Shown: positions 8,300 to 17,035, counted from the stretch's first letter. The stretch is 64,000 bases of DNA from Peribacillus huizhouensis (GCF_014138605.1 NZ_JACJHX010000008.1:1-64000), one strand, 5' to 3'. Notes: generated by a model from the letters alone, not told the origin. Made by a program: numbers and translations.

Positions 8300-8561
8300 T
8301 TATTTAACATCAGATCGTGTATCAAGTCGGGCAGTAAAATGGTTGACCTGGATTTTTGAGTGTAGAATATTTACTGCCCCTAGTAATTTAGTTACTTCTG
8401 CATCTATGATAGAACCATTATAAGTTTTAATAAAGACTGATGCATCATGTAAATCCTCTGGGCGGTTCCCCATTATGATTTGGAAACGGAAGGATCGGCA
8501 GTCCCGCTTTTAGCCATTGGCTTGGATCAAGCCCTTCCGGGGGGTTCATTTCTTCTGGCAT
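8300..8561 (-). pseudogene. Unrecognised small gene with G-run frameshift
   Basis: Read on the minus strand, ATG 8561 opens a frame beginning MPEEMNPPEGLDPSQW and continuing AGLPILPFPNHNG, which runs out of frame at a GGGG run (plus-strand 8468-8471). If that run were GGG the protein would continue as NRPEDLHDASVFIKTYNGSI and end LDTRSDVK at TAA 8300-8302, about 86 residues. The two halves are each compositionally protein-like and join without gap, so this is one gene with a +1 frameshift. I do not recognise the family. Its start abuts, head to head, the broken yjcZ-like reading frame on the plus strand. Confidence 0.45.
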
Positions 8562-8743
8562 CTTACTTTGGTCCATCCCATGGTGGTTTTGGATTTGGCG
8601 GCGGCTTTACCTTGCTAATTGTATTGTTTATCCTCTTAATCATTATTGGAGCCAACTTCTGTAGTGGATTTGGAAATAAGGAGCAAAAAGAGCGACCTTC
8701 ATGGTCGCCCCTTAGCTTCAAAGAATATTTACCTGATAGATAA
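8561..8743 (+). pseudogene. YjcZ-like sporulation miniprotein, ends damaged
   Basis: From 8561 the plus strand reads SYFGPSHGGFGFGGGFTLLI then VLFILLIIIGANFCSGFGNK. This is the Gly-rich head plus single hydrophobic helix of YjcZ/YjfZ-type sporulation miniproteins, which normally begin MS(Y/F) and end soon after the helix. Here the first codon is GCA rather than ATG, no ribosome binding site is in place, and the frame reads through a GCGACC/GGTCGC hairpin into IS3 remnant DNA. A TTG at 8480 opens the same frame but has no binding site. The gene is probably dead, damaged at both ends by rearrangement. Confidence 0.5.
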
Positions 8744-9033
8744 TCAGTGACGGCAGCTAACTTTAACTCTTTCGAATAAGAATTCCAAGAAGCTGCTTCT
8801 TCCAGACTTTCTTCACCATTTACTTCATATTTTCTATTCCACTCTCTAGTAGTCCCGGGATCAACAGAAAATTTAGCGCTAATATCGGCTATTGAATGAT
8901 GACCATCTTTATAAAGGTGTAGAATGGCTAATTTCTCAGCTTTAGAATATTTAATTCGAGCCATAAAAATACTCCCCTTAGAGAAACAGATTTTATTTTT
9001 TAACCTGTCTACCTTATGGGGAGCATATCAAAT
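8738..9033 (-). mobile_element. IS3-family (IS150 group) OrfA remnant
   Basis: The minus-strand frame from ATG 8964 starts MARIKYSKAEKLAILHLYKD and continues through an OrfA helix-turn-helix (DISAKFSVDPGTTREWNRKY) to LAAVTDYLSGKYS, then leaves the family sequence and runs into the yjcZ-like terminator. AAGGGGAG precedes the ATG. Upstream, 8990-9033 carries the element's left end with TAGACAGGTTAAAA. The second half of OrfA, OrfB and the right end are missing. Confidence 0.8.
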
Positions 9034-9188
9034 TTTATCAAAATAGATTCTTCATTAGCATATTTAAGTTAGGGTTTTATAAAAAAGTTTGATCATTTTC
9101 TACCTTTGATCTTATACAATAGCGCCCTTTTATGAAATAACGAAAATCTGGATCTTAAAACACTCAATTCTAATTAACCCCCCCCCTT

Positions 9189-10709
9189 TTAATTTGTTAC
9201 AGTTTTAGATGCAATATTGTCTTGATTGTCTTGATTTTCTAATTTGCTTATTGCTGCTGCACTTGTATCGACACGTTTAACAAATAGTGCTAATACTAGG
9301 GCGATAATATTGATCACAAGCGTTACAAAGAATGAATATTGAATTCCAGCTAGTAATGCTTGTTGCGTTAATGCAGCTGTTGAAGTATCTGTTAATGTTG
9401 CTGGATCAACGCCAGCCATTAAGTTTTCAGCTTTTGTCTTCGTAACTGAGTTCATAATAGTAATCAGAATAGCTGTGCCAATTGAACCTGATACTTGTTG
9501 GGCTGTATTGTTAATAGCTGTACCGTGGGGATTTAAACGAGTTGGTAATTGGTTTAAACCATTTGTCATAATTGGCATCATAACCATTGACATACCTAAC
9601 ATACGTAAAGTGTAAACAAGTACAATATGTGTGTAACTAGAATCTATTTGCAAGTTTGCTAGCATATAAGTTGAAATTGCTGTAACCACAAGTCCGACTA
9701 CAGCTAAAATACGTGGACCAAACCTATCGAACAGTTTACCTGTGATTGGCATCATAATACCCATAATTATTGCACCAGGTAACATCATTAAACCTGAATC
9801 AAGCGGTGAAATCCCTCTTACGTTTTGAACATATGCTGGTGTTAATATCATACCAGAGAACATTGCTACTGCGTTTACAATTGCAATCACAGATCCAAGT
9901 GCAAACATTGGGTGCTTGTAAACACGTAAATCTAATAATGGTTCATCCATTTTTAACTGGCGAAGAATGAAGGCTATTAATGCAATGGCACCAACAATTA
10001 ACGTTGTTAATACGATTGTATCTGTCCAACCATCTGAGCTCGCAGAACTGAAACCATATAGTAATCCACCAAAACCGATAGAAGATAATACAACTGAGAA
10101 GTAATCAAGTTTTGCACTTTTGTTTTGTTCCATTACATTTTCAAGCTTCCAAATCCCTAGTAATAAACTAATGACAGCTAATGGCAAAATCATTTCGAAA
10201 AGTACGCGCCAGTCGTGGTATTGTACGATGTACCCTGATAATGTAGGTCCGATTGCTGGTGCAGTAATCATAACTAAACCAAAAATACCCATTGCAGCAC
10301 CACGTTTTTCACGTGGGAAACTTACTAACATAATGTTCATTAATAAAGGTCCCATGACCGAAGAACCTGCTGCTTGGATCATACGCCCAGTAAGTAATAC
10401 ACCAAAATTTGGTGCAAAGGCTGCTACTGCAGTACCTAACGTGAAAATCGCCATCGATGTAATGAATAAACGACGATTCGAAAAGCGTGTTAACAAAAAT
10501 GCTGACGCTGGAATTAATACACCACTGACAAGCATATAGCCTGTAGAAAGCCATTGTACTGTTGAATAATCAGCAATTTCTAAATCGACCATAATGGATG
10601 GCAGTGCTACATTTAATAACGAGTTATTTAAAAATGAAACAAATGCTCCTACGAAGAGGATAGCAATCATAAAATAAGGTGTTTTTTTATGTTGTAAGGT
10701 TGAATCCAT
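9189..10709 (-). CDS. DHA2-family multidrug efflux MFS transporter
   Basis: A 506-residue major facilitator of the drug:H+ antiporter-2 (14-helix, EmrB/QacA, LmrB-like) family. Helix 1 contains LNNSLLNVALPSIM; the family motif region is QWLSTGYMLVSGVLIPASAF; motif C-type Gly/Pro pattern appears as GLVMITAPAIGPTLSGYIV. It exports cationic or lipophilic drugs from the cytoplasm using the proton gradient; the substrate is unknown. It is divergent from a 290-residue TetR regulator with nested palindromes between them, so expression is probably inducible. A paralogue lies at 60976-62415. Confidence 0.9.
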   Translation of the reverse strand: MDSTLQHKKTPYFMIAILFVGAFVSFLNNSLLNVALPSIMVDLEIADYSTVQWLSTGYMLVSGVLIPASAFLLTRFSNRRLFITSMAIFTLGTAVAAFAPNFGVLLTGRMIQAAGSSVMGPLLMNIMLVSFPREKRGAAMGIFGLVMITAPAIGPTLSGYIVQYHDWRVLFEMILPLAVISLLLGIWKLENVMEQNKSAKLDYFSVVLSSIGFGGLLYGFSSASSDGWTDTIVLTTLIVGAIALIAFILRQLKMDEPLLDLRVYKHPMFALGSVIAIVNAVAMFSGMILTPAYVQNVRGISPLDSGLMMLPGAIIMGIMMPITGKLFDRFGPRILAVVGLVVTAISTYMLANLQIDSSYTHIVLVYTLRMLGMSMVMMPIMTNGLNQLPTRLNPHGTAINNTAQQVSGSIGTAILITIMNSVTKTKAENLMAGVDPATLTDTSTAALTQQALLAGIQYSFFVTLVINIIALVLALFVKRVDTSAAAISKLENQDNQDNIASKTVTN

Positions 10710-10757
10710 ATTTTTTATCCCTCTTATCTTTTCTAATTAATTTCTTCACTCAATTGA

Positions 10758-10817
10758 TTTTAAACCAATAGTTCAAAAACAACAACTGTTTTATACTATC
10801 GGTTTAAAACAGTTGTT
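10758..10817. promoter_or_regulatory. Nested operator palindromes between MFS and TetR genes
   Basis: Two interleaved inverted repeats share one intergenic region. The outer pair is TTTTAAACCAATAGT (10758-10772) and ACTATCGGTTTAAAA (10795-10809). The second pair is AACAACTGTTTTA (10781-10793) and TAAAACAGTTGTT (10805-10817), a perfect 13-base match. This arrangement fits a TetR operator covering both divergent promoters. Confidence 0.7.
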
Positions 10818-10870
10818 TTTTTAGTGTAAGAAAATTATACTACTCTATATAGAAATGACAGGAGGACGGC

Positions 10871-11743
10871 ATGAATAACCGAAAAAGGAAAGTAGCCGAC
10901 ATTGCATTAAAATTGTTTGTTGAGAAGGGTATTCAGCAAACTTCTATCCAAGAAATTATTGAAAAAGCGAACATATCTAAAGGTACTTTTTACAATTATT
11001 TCTCCTCTAAAAATGATTGTATTGCAGATATATTAGAATTTCTTCGTTATGATGCCAGTCAACAGCGAATTGCCATGCAAATCAGCAAAGATCCACAAGA
11101 TCGCGACGTTTTTGTTGAACAAATTACTATTTTAATTCGGTTGAACGAAGAACGAAATTTACATGCACTATTTGAGGCTATTTTACATTCGAATGAAACA
11201 GAACTGAAAAAGTTAGTGTTGCAGCATCGAGTTTTCGAAATAGAATGGCTATCTAATCGTTTTATTGAAGTCGTAGGAGAAGAAATTCGAGAATACGCTT
11301 TTGAAGGAACCATATTGTTTTATGGCATGTTGCAACATATGTTATTTACCATGCGAATTACGAATAGTCCGTATTCTTTACATCATTTAGTAAATGTCAT
11401 TTTGTCATATATAGAATTGATTATGCCGTATATGATGAAGAATGGCAGTTTTATGTTAAACTATTCTGCAATTGATTTATTACGCACAAATGTTGATAAA
11501 AAAGTGGTAACCATAGCAGAATTAAAGGAATTAGCAGATCAACTTCAGCAACACTATACATTTAATGAAGAGCAACAAGATTTATTCGATGTGATAATGA
11601 ACGAATTACAATGTGAACGGGTACGAAAGATTGTAATTCAGCAATTATTAAAGCCGTTTCAACAATTATTTAACGAAACAACCATTCAATCGCAAGTACA
11701 CACATTTACGAATATGATATGGTATTATTTGAAGTCTATTTAA
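10871..11743 (+). CDS. TetR/AcrR family regulator of the DHA2 exporter
   Basis: A 290-residue TetR-family repressor. Residues 1-60 carry the DNA-binding domain with IIEKANISKGTFYNYFSSKN. The ligand-binding part is unusually long (about 230 residues against about 130-150 for typical members), and the final about 80 residues are a further helical segment. It starts at ATG 10871 after AGGAGG. Its divergence from the exporter and the palindromes between them indicate drug-responsive repression. A strong terminator follows. Confidence 0.87.
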   Translation: MNNRKRKVADIALKLFVEKGIQQTSIQEIIEKANISKGTFYNYFSSKNDCIADILEFLRYDASQQRIAMQISKDPQDRDVFVEQITILIRLNEERNLHALFEAILHSNETELKKLVLQHRVFEIEWLSNRFIEVVGEEIREYAFEGTILFYGMLQHMLFTMRITNSPYSLHHLVNVILSYIELIMPYMMKNGSFMLNYSAIDLLRTNVDKKVVTIAELKELADQLQQHYTFNEEQQDLFDVIMNELQCERVRKIVIQQLLKPFQQLFNETTIQSQVHTFTNMIWYYLKSI

Positions 11744-11807
11744 ATTTTCATAATAGAATTAGCATCAGGAAAATGCGGATTTGTAACATTAAGAGTTGCC
11801 TGTTATA

Positions 11808-11858
11808 AAAACCCCAATTTTATCTATGAGATACAAAGATAAAATTGGGGTTTAATTT
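11808..11858 (+). terminator. Strong terminator after TetR gene
   Basis: Arms AAACCCCAATTTTATCT and AGATAAAATTGGGGTTT around an ATGAGATACAA loop, followed by AATTTTTT. Seventeen paired bases. Confidence 0.92.
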
Positions 11859-12129
11859 TTTACTAAGGCCACTTAAGTAGAAGCTTCACAATCTCTTCTT
11901 CACTTTAATATATCTAATCCCTTAAATGTTTGGCTCCAGAATCTGGTCCAATACAAAAAGACGCATTCTTATTAAAGAAAAGCACCCAATTGTGGAAGAA
12001 CTTATTATAAAAAAATAAATACTTCTCCACTATTTATTATAGTGCTAAACCAGCTAATAGGAAGGCAATATCTTTTTCTAAAATTTTTATTTCCCTTATG
12101 TTATACTATTTTTGGCCATACCAAATAAC

Positions 12130-12157
12130 CCTCCAAAACCCTTTTGGAAGGATTTTT
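12130..12157. terminator. Possible terminator; otherwise gene-free stretch
   Basis: TCCAAAACCCTTTTGGA followed by AGGATTTTT may end transcripts here. The surrounding 11859-12179 has no gene that I can support; 11960-12010 contains a short AAAGCACCCAATTGTGGAAGA word resembling fragments of repeat family A. Confidence 0.45.
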
Positions 12158-12179
12158 CTTTGTTTCACAAAACCGTTAA

Positions 12180-13370
12180 TTAGGCTAAATCAAGGAACGT
12201 TTCTTTTCTCTTTAATAAAGCATAAATCCAATGAAGGAGTTTATTAATACGGGCAACGATTGCCACTTGGGCAGGCCTTCCTTCTGATTTTTTCTTATTA
12301 TAGAATGCTTTATGTTGTTTATTGAACTCCTTATACCGCATAATACGGCAAGATACAGGGAATGGCGTAGTCTACTCGAACCTCTTTTTGTAATACGATT
12401 GATGGTTGCCGTAAACCTGAGTGAACACTAGGATCGACTCCAGCGAAGGCAACCAGTTTTTTGGGATGATTAAACCGATCGATTTCACCAATCTCAGAGA
12501 TAATCGTGGCTGCGATTTTTTCTCCTATACCAGGAATCGATTGGATCATCTTATATTTTCCCATTTCATTTGCCAGGGCAATTATACGATCTTCCAAATC
12601 GGAAAGGTTTCCCTGGTAATGAAAAAGCAACTCAATATACATACGCAGATTAATTAAGTGACTTTGATACACGCTTGTTCGAAACGGATTTCGAGATGCG
12701 GAATCCATTTTTTTTTGGCTTTTTCCCATGCCCATTGACCAGATCGGCTAGGACAGAACTCCATTACACTCTCTGCTAGTTTACTTTCCCCGACTGTTAG
12801 TACCGCCTCTGAAGTAGGGTATTCCTTTAACACAATAATGAAACCTTTGAAAATAAATCGCCAAAAACCTTTTGGTATTCAGGAAACACTTGATCTAAAA
12901 TATTATGAAACTGAAGTTTAGCTTCCACATACATATTCGTTACGATTTCCTGTTGTCTTGACATATTCCGAAGGTCTAACAGCTGAATTCCTCTAATTTT
13001 ATGAGGTTCAAAATCCGCTTTGTAATACAACACACACAACTGGTACGCATCGATTGCGTCTGTTTTTACCTTTCGTAAACTAGACTTCTTTGCCTGATAA
13101 GAAATAATGGGATTTAGTAAGATATATTGGACCCCTAGTTCCTCCAAGTATTGAATAACGGGAGTATGGTAATGCCCTGTAGATTCTAAAAGGATCATAG
13201 GCATTTTCCCTGTCACCTCTTCGATCTCTTTTAAAAATCCTATAAAATAATCTAATTCCTCTCTAGTATGCTTTATTGAAGAGCACTTTCCATACGGTTT
13301 TGATTTATTTAAAAATGCCTGAACTTGGGCTCTCTCCCTTTGCCACATCCGCACCAACTACTGGATTCAT
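12180..13370 (-). mobile_element. IS110-family transposase, multiply frameshifted
   Basis: The full transposase can be followed on the minus strand from ATG 13370 (MNPVVGADVAKGES) to TAA 12180-12182 (HWIYALLKRKETFLDLA), but only across three frames. A shift occurs near 13335 after VAKGES, where RAQVQAFLNKSKPYGKCSS continues; the coding then breaks near 12830 before AETVMEFC-type sequence; and a further shift lies near 12335, after RLRHSLYLAV, where YKEFNKQHKAFYNKKKSEG takes over. The DEDD RuvC-like domain (LLESTGHYH, KVKTDAIDAYQL) and the C-terminal Ser motif region (PGIGEKIAATIISEIGEIDR, AGVDPSVHSG) are visible. The element is inactive as written. About 400 residues would be the native length. 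Confidence 0.85.
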
Positions 13371-13574
13371 CGTTTTTTCCTCCTCTACTTACTAACCAGT
13401 ACCCTATAGTCCTCCATGTAGTGTCATAGCTTCGCTTGTTATACGAGATCTACGTCCCAACCAGCCTCAAACATGTTTCTACAAGTAGGGGGCGGACAGT
13501 TTAGTTCACAGGATCATGTCCCACGCACCCGTATGTCCTACCCTGGCTACTGATATAATAGATTCTATTAAATA
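13371..13574 (-). other. IS110 left non-coding end (bridge-RNA position)
   Basis: The 200 bp just upstream of the IS110 start codon has no open frame and is notably GC-rich for this region, with several short self-complementary segments. In IS110 elements of the IS621 type the left end upstream of the transposase encodes the bridge RNA that pairs target and donor. Position and composition fit; the RNA itself and its loops were not modelled. Confidence 0.35.
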
Positions 13575-13612
13575 AAGGTCAACCAGTAAAAATAACTGGT
13601 TGACCTTATAAT
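13575..13612. terminator. Hairpin outside the IS110 copy
   Basis: Arms AAGGTCAACCAGT and ACTGGTTGACCTT, thirteen perfect pairs around AAAAATA. It could terminate transcription in either direction. Confidence 0.7.
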
Positions 13613-13711
13613 ACAAAAGCATCCTTTAGCTTAATTAGGGGTAGAGTCAAGAAAGTGCGGATTTACAACGATAAGCATTTTGACACAAGTCTTATGAGAC
13701 ATTATAAAATC

Positions 13712-13774
13712 CTAATTTAACGGTAGTTGTCTATAATCTTCAATTTCTAATTCTAATCCTTTTAAATCGTCCAT
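13712..13774 (-). CDS. Possible 20-aa peptide
   Basis: ATG 13774 opens MDDLKGLELEIEDYRQLPLN ending at TAG. AGAGGTTGATG stands just upstream as a moderate ribosome binding site. It is acidic and protein-like but too short to judge; it may be the left-over start of a larger gene. No family recognised. Confidence 0.25.
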   Translation of the reverse strand: MDDLKGLELEIEDYRQLPLN

Positions 13775-13953
13775 ATATCATCAACCTCTAATAATAAATT
13801 AAACAGCACATACACGATATCCTTCCAGGTAAAATACACTACAATTGAAAGCCTTTTTGTACACAAAGATATCCCTATTACAACTAATCCTGCAATCCCA
13901 AACAACGAGACCACCAAAATAGTGGCCTCTGATTTTCCTTCGGTATCTTACAT

Positions 13954-15237
13954 TTAAATCACTGGGGTAAATCCAGCCACTGAGCACAATGAAAAAGCGT
14001 AGATTACTTTAGGAGTAGTTAAATCATCAACAAAAAACGCTAAACAATCACAGATTGCTAGTAAAAATACTCCATTAATCGGGGCTATCAAACTTTCAAT
14101 AATAAGATTGACTGGTGTTACAAGCCCAGCTGCAAATTCCAATTGTTGTCCAATTCCATTTGCACAATTATTGCAGCTGCAAAAGGAATTCTTGCAAGTA
14201 TGACAATTTCCTCCACATTTATCATCGCACTCATCGCATTTACTTAAGATCGGACTATTATTACAATTATTTTTTGCAAAGGTTACTAAAAATTGAACTA
14301 AATCAGGAGAGGTTGCTCCAACTCTAATACCTGCTACCTTGCATAATTGAACCGTTGTTGTTGGGGGTGTGGTATCTGTCCTGAAAGATACCGTTGAACA
14401 GTCATTTACATTGGTAATTGTTTGTCCGGTAGTAGGAACGGGAGTGAAGAAAGGAAGATTAAGGAAATAGATATCTACTGTTTCAGAAGGATTAGATAGT
14501 TCAAATATTCTTATTTGATTCAATACATTGGCTAGTGCTCGTGCACAGCAATCACAGCATTCTCCTTTTCGATTACGTCTATCTTTTTTCTTTTTCCTCT
14601 TTTCACAGCCGCATTTTACCGTAACAGGAACATTTACTGTAACTCCACTTACTGTAACAGGTGTATTGATTGTTGGTGTATTGGTTAGGGTTTGAGGGCC
14701 TAGGGTCTGGTCCCCGTGTCTCTGTGTCTGGGTTTGTTCTCCTAAGGTTTGTTGCTGACTCTCTGATGGATTTTGAGTTAAAGAGCCTAAGGTTTGTTGC
14801 TGGCTCTCAGTTGGATTTTGAGTTAAAGCACCAAAGGTTAGTTGCTGGTTCTGGTTCTCTTGTGGATTTTGAGTTAGAGGGCCTAAGGTTTGTTGCTGGC
14901 TCTCAAATGGATTTTGAGTTTGAGGTCCCATGAATTGTTGCTGGTTCTCTTGTGGTGTTAGGGTTTGAGGGCCCATGAATTGTTGCTGGTTCTCATTTGG
15001 ATTTTGAGTTAGATCGCCTAAGGTTTGTTGCTGGCTTTCTGTTGAATTTTGAGTTTGATCTCCCACCGTTTGTGTTTGATCTCCTCGATTTGCGTTCTGA
15101 CTCTTACAACAACACGGCTTATTTTGGCATTTTTTACAAAACACAGTAGATTCGTTAATTAAATTACCAAAGCATTGTTCCTCCTTATGCTTCCGGCAAT
15201 AAACGGTTCTAGAAACATCATTTTCTTCAGGATTCAT
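13954..15237 (-). CDS. Cys-rich, Gln-rich repeat protein, probable spore-surface protein
   Basis: A 427-residue protein I cannot assign to a named family. Residues 1-50 hold Cys clusters (FCKKCQNKPCCCK). Residues about 52-190 are eight or nine degenerate 15-residue repeats of the form G-x-L/Q-T-Q-N-P-x-E-S-Q-Q-Q-T-L. A basic Cys stretch follows (CGCEKRKKKKDRRNRKGECC), then a globular part containing DCSTVSFRTDTTPPTTTVQL with CKVAGIRV. A second Cys-rich linker (KCDECDDKCGGNCHTC) leads to a C-terminal segment CDCLAFFVDDLTTPKVIYAF followed by SLCSVAGF. These two segments resemble each other and the 101-residue protein at 57235-57540. No signal peptide, so cytoplasmic synthesis and assembly on the spore by Cys cross-linking is a reasonable inference. 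Single-gene transcript with its own start at ATG 15237. Confidence 0.6.
   Translation of the reverse strand: MNPEENDVSRTVYCRKHKEEQCFGNLINESTVFCKKCQNKPCCCKSQNANRGDQTQTVGDQTQNSTESQQQTLGDLTQNPNENQQQFMGPQTLTPQENQQQFMGPQTQNPFESQQQTLGPLTQNPQENQNQQLTFGALTQNPTESQQQTLGSLTQNPSESQQQTLGEQTQTQRHGDQTLGPQTLTNTPTINTPVTVSGVTVNVPVTVKCGCEKRKKKKDRRNRKGECCDCCARALANVLNQIRIFELSNPSETVDIYFLNLPFFTPVPTTGQTITNVNDCSTVSFRTDTTPPTTTVQLCKVAGIRVGATSPDLVQFLVTFAKNNCNNSPILSKCDECDDKCGGNCHTCKNSFCSCNNCANGIGQQLEFAAGLVTPVNLIIESLIAPINGVFLLAICDCLAFFVDDLTTPKVIYAFSLCSVAGFTPVI
14700..15075 (-). repeat. 45-bp tandem coding repeats
   Basis: Minus-strand in-frame repeat encoding the 15-residue units described for the host gene. Eight to nine units can be read, ending in TQNPxESQQQTLG or ENQQQFMG; one is lengthened by two residues (ENQNQQLTFG). 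The DNA of neighbouring units is highly similar, so unit number is likely to vary between strains by slippage or recombination. Confidence 0.85.
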
Positions 15238-15436
15238 ATTGCTAAATCTCCCTTCCTTCCTTTATCTATTTAATTAGCTTGTATAGTTTATGACAACAAA
15301 AGTGTATTTGCTCTTATTTATAGATGGAAAATTTGATTCAAGTGAAGTAATTGGGTTCTGGCCAACGTTTTACGAGATGATGGGGTGAAGCGACTCTACA
15401 CAATGTAAGATTATCGTTATTTTCGTCCATTGAAAA

Positions 15437-15455
15437 GACCACCAATTTGGTGGTC
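15437..15455. terminator. Hairpin between repeat protein and next gene
   Basis: GACCACCAA and TTGGTGGTC, a perfect palindromic stem followed by few T residues on the plus side. Likely terminates the minus-strand gene starting at 15951. Confidence 0.55.
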
Positions 15456-15510
15456 GCGTTGTTGAATTAATCAATCGTTAGTTCTACAAGAACTTTTGCT
15501 TTAAATAGAC

Positions 15511-15951
15511 TTAATCCCAATAATTAAAGATTACATCTCCAATTCTTTCGGGTTTCCAATAGGCTATTTGTTCCAATTCAGCATTATTAAATTCATTGTC
15601 TTTTTGAAAAAATTGTTCGTTCAGTTCCGTAGTACCCAAAACACTATAAAAAGGGCTAAATTCTTTATATAAATGAGGTTCATCAATAAAATTGATTTCT
15701 CCGAAATTAACAACAGAAGAAAAAGTTAGTAAAGGATAATATGCATTCAGCAGTATATGAAAATGTTTATTAATAACATTAACTTCCACATCAAAGAAAT
15801 TTGTTACTTCTGTTGGTGCTTTAAATTCTAAAACCGTTCCTTCGTTATTTTTTATGATACTGAAACATAGCTGTTTAAATTGTTTTCCATCAATTTTTGG
15901 AGGTTCGCATTGTTGTTCATAAAAGCCAGTTATACCGTTAGGAAATTTCAT
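15511..15951 (-). CDS. Conserved hypothetical protein (146 aa)
   Basis: A soluble 146-residue protein starting MKFPNGITGFYEQQCEPPKI and ending QIAYWKPERIGDVIFNYWD. The PERIGxVIFNxWD ending is shared by a group of uncharacterised Bacillus proteins; some relatives sit near toxin genes, so an immunity-protein role is possible but nothing here shows it. No signal peptide, no membrane segment. The region 15.5-18.2 kb is a cluster of such orphan genes, each followed by its own hairpin, typical of accessory DNA. Confidence 0.6.
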   Translation of the reverse strand: MKFPNGITGFYEQQCEPPKIDGKQFKQLCFSIIKNNEGTVLEFKAPTEVTNFFDVEVNVINKHFHILLNAYYPLLTFSSVVNFGEINFIDEPHLYKEFSPFYSVLGTTELNEQFFQKDNEFNNAELEQIAYWKPERIGDVIFNYWD

Positions 15952-16104
15952 AAACTACCACCCTCATTAAATTCTATTTGAATATATTCCCTTTGCTTCT
16001 TCTTGAACTGATTTCAACCATTAGCTTGATAAGCTAGATTAAAAAACTCCTCTTATTTTATTCCAAGAATAGTTTACATAATCAACCTTATAGGCATAAA
16101 AAAA

Positions 16105-16121
16105 GATCTTCAATGAAGATC
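16105..16121 (-). terminator. Terminator of the 139-aa gene
   Basis: GATCTTCA and TGAAGATC arms; read on the minus strand it follows the stop codon at 16131 and is followed by TTTTTTT. Confidence 0.8.
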
Positions 16122-16130
16122 CATGATCAT

Positions 16131-16550
16131 TTATTTCTCTATCCTAACCAGACATTTTTCATAAATTTCAATTTCATCAATGTTATAATCGTCTAATCGA
16201 ATTGTACATTCACCTTCATTTGGCTCAAGCTCTTCACCTAGCCAACAAGGATAGATTTCACAATACTCTCCTGGCTTAAGATACTGTTTTAGAAGGTCAC
16301 ATAAAGTAATAAAATCTATTTGTGACTTTTTATAATTATGTGGAGAGTTCTTTTTTTGATAATGACTTATCCAATATATAGGATTCGGTAATTCAATTTC
16401 ATAAACATTTTGAGTAGTAAAATGCTTTTTTTGAACATTTCTTCTATCTTTTTCTTCTGAAAAAATGTAACTAATTTCGATAAGGTCATCAGTCACTTCG
16501 TCTGTAATTTCCACTTTAAAATTGCATCCTAGATAAGTTGCAAGACTCAT
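16131..16550 (-). CDS. Hypothetical protein (139 aa)
   Basis: A 139-residue acidic protein starting MSLATYLGCNFKVEITDEVT with the inner stretch PGEYCEIYPCWLGEE and ending IYEKCLVRIEK. AAAGGAGGTATGTT-type binding site precedes ATG 16550. No membrane segment or signal peptide. I do not recognise a characterised family. It lies with other orphan genes between spore-type and IS-derived DNA. Confidence 0.6.
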   Translation of the reverse strand: MSLATYLGCNFKVEITDEVTDDLIEISYIFSEEKDRRNVQKKHFTTQNVYEIELPNPIYWISHYQKKNSPHNYKKSQIDFITLCDLLKQYLKPGEYCEIYPCWLGEELEPNEGECTIRLDDYNIDEIEIYEKCLVRIEK

Positions 16551-16631
16551 AACATACCTCCTTTAGACAAGGTGTCTGGATATGCTAATTCTAACATACA
16601 TTAGTTATAGTAGATCCAAGGTCAATTATCC

Positions 16632-16715
16632 GCAATGAACAAAGAATCTTCAGTTGAAGATCCTTTTTTGCTGCTTATTGAATTAAAGCTATCCGTTAGT
16701 TCCAGAACTATGGAT
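16632..16715. repeat. Repeat-A type fragment with hairpin
   Basis: GATCTTCAGTTGAAGATC hairpin followed by TTTTTT, then TTGAATTAAAGCTATCCG and TTAGTT. The same order (GATCTTC hairpin, TGCTGCTT, TTGAA, ...CCGTTAGTT or near) recurs at 17165-17225 and in part at 3850, 5047 and 17080. Seems to be a terminator-bearing dispersed repeat. Confidence 0.5.
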
Positions 16716-16770
16716 AGTATAATCATAGGAAATACATATCATTTTTGTTATTATTTAATGGGTGATTATA

Positions 16771-17031
16771 TTGAATTTACTTACTCGCTCTTTTATTTTC
16801 TCCTTAATTACAAATTTAGCATTATTAATTGTTAAGTTTGTATTAGCTTTTATATTAACAGCTATGTATCAACCTGATATGGTATCAAATGGAGAAGAAG
16901 TATACTATCTTCAAAGTGAAGTAGTGATAGGTGGAAATTTTAGCTCTTCCTACATTACAGAATTTATTGTTGGCTTTATCGTTGTAATGCTGGTTTATTT
17001 GTTGGGTTATAAGCTGAAGTTGATTAAGTGA
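16771..17031 (+). CDS. Small membrane protein, two helices
   Basis: About 86 residues. A hydrophobic helix near the N-terminus (SLITNLALLIVKFVLAFILT) and one near the C-terminus (FIVGFIVVMLVYLLGYKL) flank a polar loop of about 30 residues. TTG 16771 is preferred because GGGTGA stands just upstream; GTG 16762 in the same frame overlaps that site. A terminator follows at once. No family recognised; function unknown. Confidence 0.5.
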   Translation: MNLLTRSFIFSLITNLALLIVKFVLAFILTAMYQPDMVSNGEEVYYLQSEVVIGGNFSSSYITEFIVGFIVVMLVYLLGYKLKLIK

Positions 17032-17035
17032 AAAG

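Noticed and set aside
13799-13987. 62-aa minus-strand frame after the repeat protein
   Set aside because: Overlaps the end of the 427-aa gene in another frame and lacks a binding site.
16635-16835. 66-aa plus-strand frame
   Set aside because: Runs through a repeat-A hairpin and overlaps the better-supported small membrane protein.
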